Origin: Candidatus Woesearchaeota archaeon
GTDB taxonomy: Archaea > Nanobdellota > Nanobdellia > Woesearchaeales > GW2011-AR4
Assembly: GCA_016185865.1 (NCBI GenBank)
Contig: JACPMU010000028.1
Span: 1 to 6,518 of the forward strand
Direction: 5' to 3'
Length of the DNA stretch: 6,518 nucleotides
In this document: in pieces, positions 6,042 to 6,518 of the stretch
Layout: each line of letters opens with the position of its first letter
Position numbering within the stretch: the first letter of the stretch is position 1
The notes under the pieces: model-generated
Seen by the model: only the letters and a program-made list of their open reading frames with translations
The model's database searches: none
What the model was told of the DNA's origin: nothing
Translations under genes and position numbers: made by a program

Positions 6042-6057
6042 TATTTAAATATTTCCG
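6042..6057 (-). promoter_or_regulatory. BRE/TATA promoter of the 98-aa gene
   Basis: On the minus strand CGGAAA is followed after two bases by TTTAAATA, a near-ideal archaeal BRE plus TATA box. The TATA centre is about 26 nt before the ATG at 6020, which predicts a leaderless transcript. It sits in the 53-bp gap after the stop codon of the upstream gene, so the 98-aa gene can be expressed independently. Confidence 0.6.
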
Positions 6058-6073
6058 TGATTTCAGAAAATTT

Positions 6074-6518
6074 TCATTCCAAAAACCTTGGATTGAACCT
6101 GTCAAACCACTCTCTTTTTTCCACTTCATCCAGTAGGCTGGAAAAGCCAAGCGTTGAAGCATCCCCATAAATGTCAATCTTTTTGTCATAGCCGTTTTTC
6201 AATGCATAGAATGCGCAAATCTTGAATCCTGCAGAATTCTCGTTGACAATCTCGGCCGGGCTGTACAGCAGCTCAATCATCTTTTCGCCTCTGTCGGTTA
6301 CAGCTGCAATCGTGCTTGTTCCGCTTTCCTGGTCGATGTATGACACATGAATTTTGTCAATCAATGAGTCAAGCAGGCCGGCAAATCTTTCAGCATCGCT
6401 TATTTCAGCTTGGTTGAAGTTTGACCTGCCGATCGACTTCAGGCCGGGTATCCTTGAAGCGGAATTGGCAAAAAAATCTTTTATATGAGACTCCTTGATG
6501 AATACTCTTGCCTTAAAA
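6074..6518 (-). CDS. Unrecognised protein, C-terminal part (5' end outside window)
   Basis: The frame is open from the right edge of the window to a TGA at 6074, giving at least 147 residues. I do not recognise the family. The visible part begins around FKARVFIKESHIKDFF, is soluble in character, and contains alternating predicted strands and helices (KIHVSYID, TSTIAAVTDRGEKMIELLY, KKIDIYGDAS), ending EWFDRFNPRFLE. There is no signal peptide, membrane segment or catalytic motif I can name. No ATG occurs upstream of the internal Met at GEKMIELL; a TTG at 6364 is the only plausible internal start, but the coding-like sequence continues upstream of it, so the real start most likely lies beyond the window. 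Codon use is like that of thrS and the vWA gene. Confidence 0.7.
   Translation of the reverse strand, partial: FKARVFIKESHIKDFFANSASRIPGLKSIGRSNFNQAEISDAERFAGLLDSLIDKIHVSYIDQESGTSTIAAVTDRGEKMIELLYSPAEIVNENSAGFKICAFYALKNGYDKKIDIYGDASTLGFSSLLDEVEKREWFDRFNPRFLE

Overview
The window looks like a piece of an archaeal chromosome, probably from a small-genome DPANN-type lineage; that placement is inference. Supporting it are an archaeal-style SRP54, good BRE/TATA promoter matches about 26-27 nt upstream of start codons (as expected for leaderless mRNAs), few Shine-Dalgarno sites, very AT-rich intergenic DNA and Arg codons that are mostly AGA/AGG. One gene, the threonyl-tRNA synthetase, is of the bacterial architecture.

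Layout. Minus strand, 2131 to 46: a two-gene unit with a 67-aa AbrB/SpoVT-type DNA-binding protein followed 7 nt later by a 624-aa membrane-anchored von Willebrand factor A protein of the BatA-like kind. Bases 2132-2432 are a 301-bp divergent intergenic region. It holds a minus-strand promoter for the AbrB-like gene with a 12-bp perfect inverted repeat, and a plus-strand promoter. It also holds an 81-bp ORF for a 26-residue peptide ending in a threonine-rich run, then a small hairpin and U-rich tracts. Plus strand, 2433 to 5709: thrS (641 aa) and, one base later, srp54 (449 aa), almost certainly one operon. Minus strand, 6020 to 5724: a 98-aa gene of uncertain family with its own strong promoter and codon use unlike its neighbours. 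Minus strand, 6074 to the right edge: the 3' part of an unrecognised gene.

The most interesting observation is the short ORF at 2263-2343, just upstream of thrS. Six of its last nine codons are threonine codons, it starts at the predicted transcription start of a strong promoter, and it is followed by a hairpin and U-rich tract before the thrS start. This is the layout expected of a leader peptide that senses charged threonyl-tRNA and controls the threonyl-tRNA synthetase by attenuation. The idea is familiar from the E. coli thr operon, but I do not know of a described archaeal example. The sequence shows the ORF, codons and promoter; the regulatory mechanism is inference. Because srp54 is directly downstream, such control would also reach the protein-targeting GTPase.
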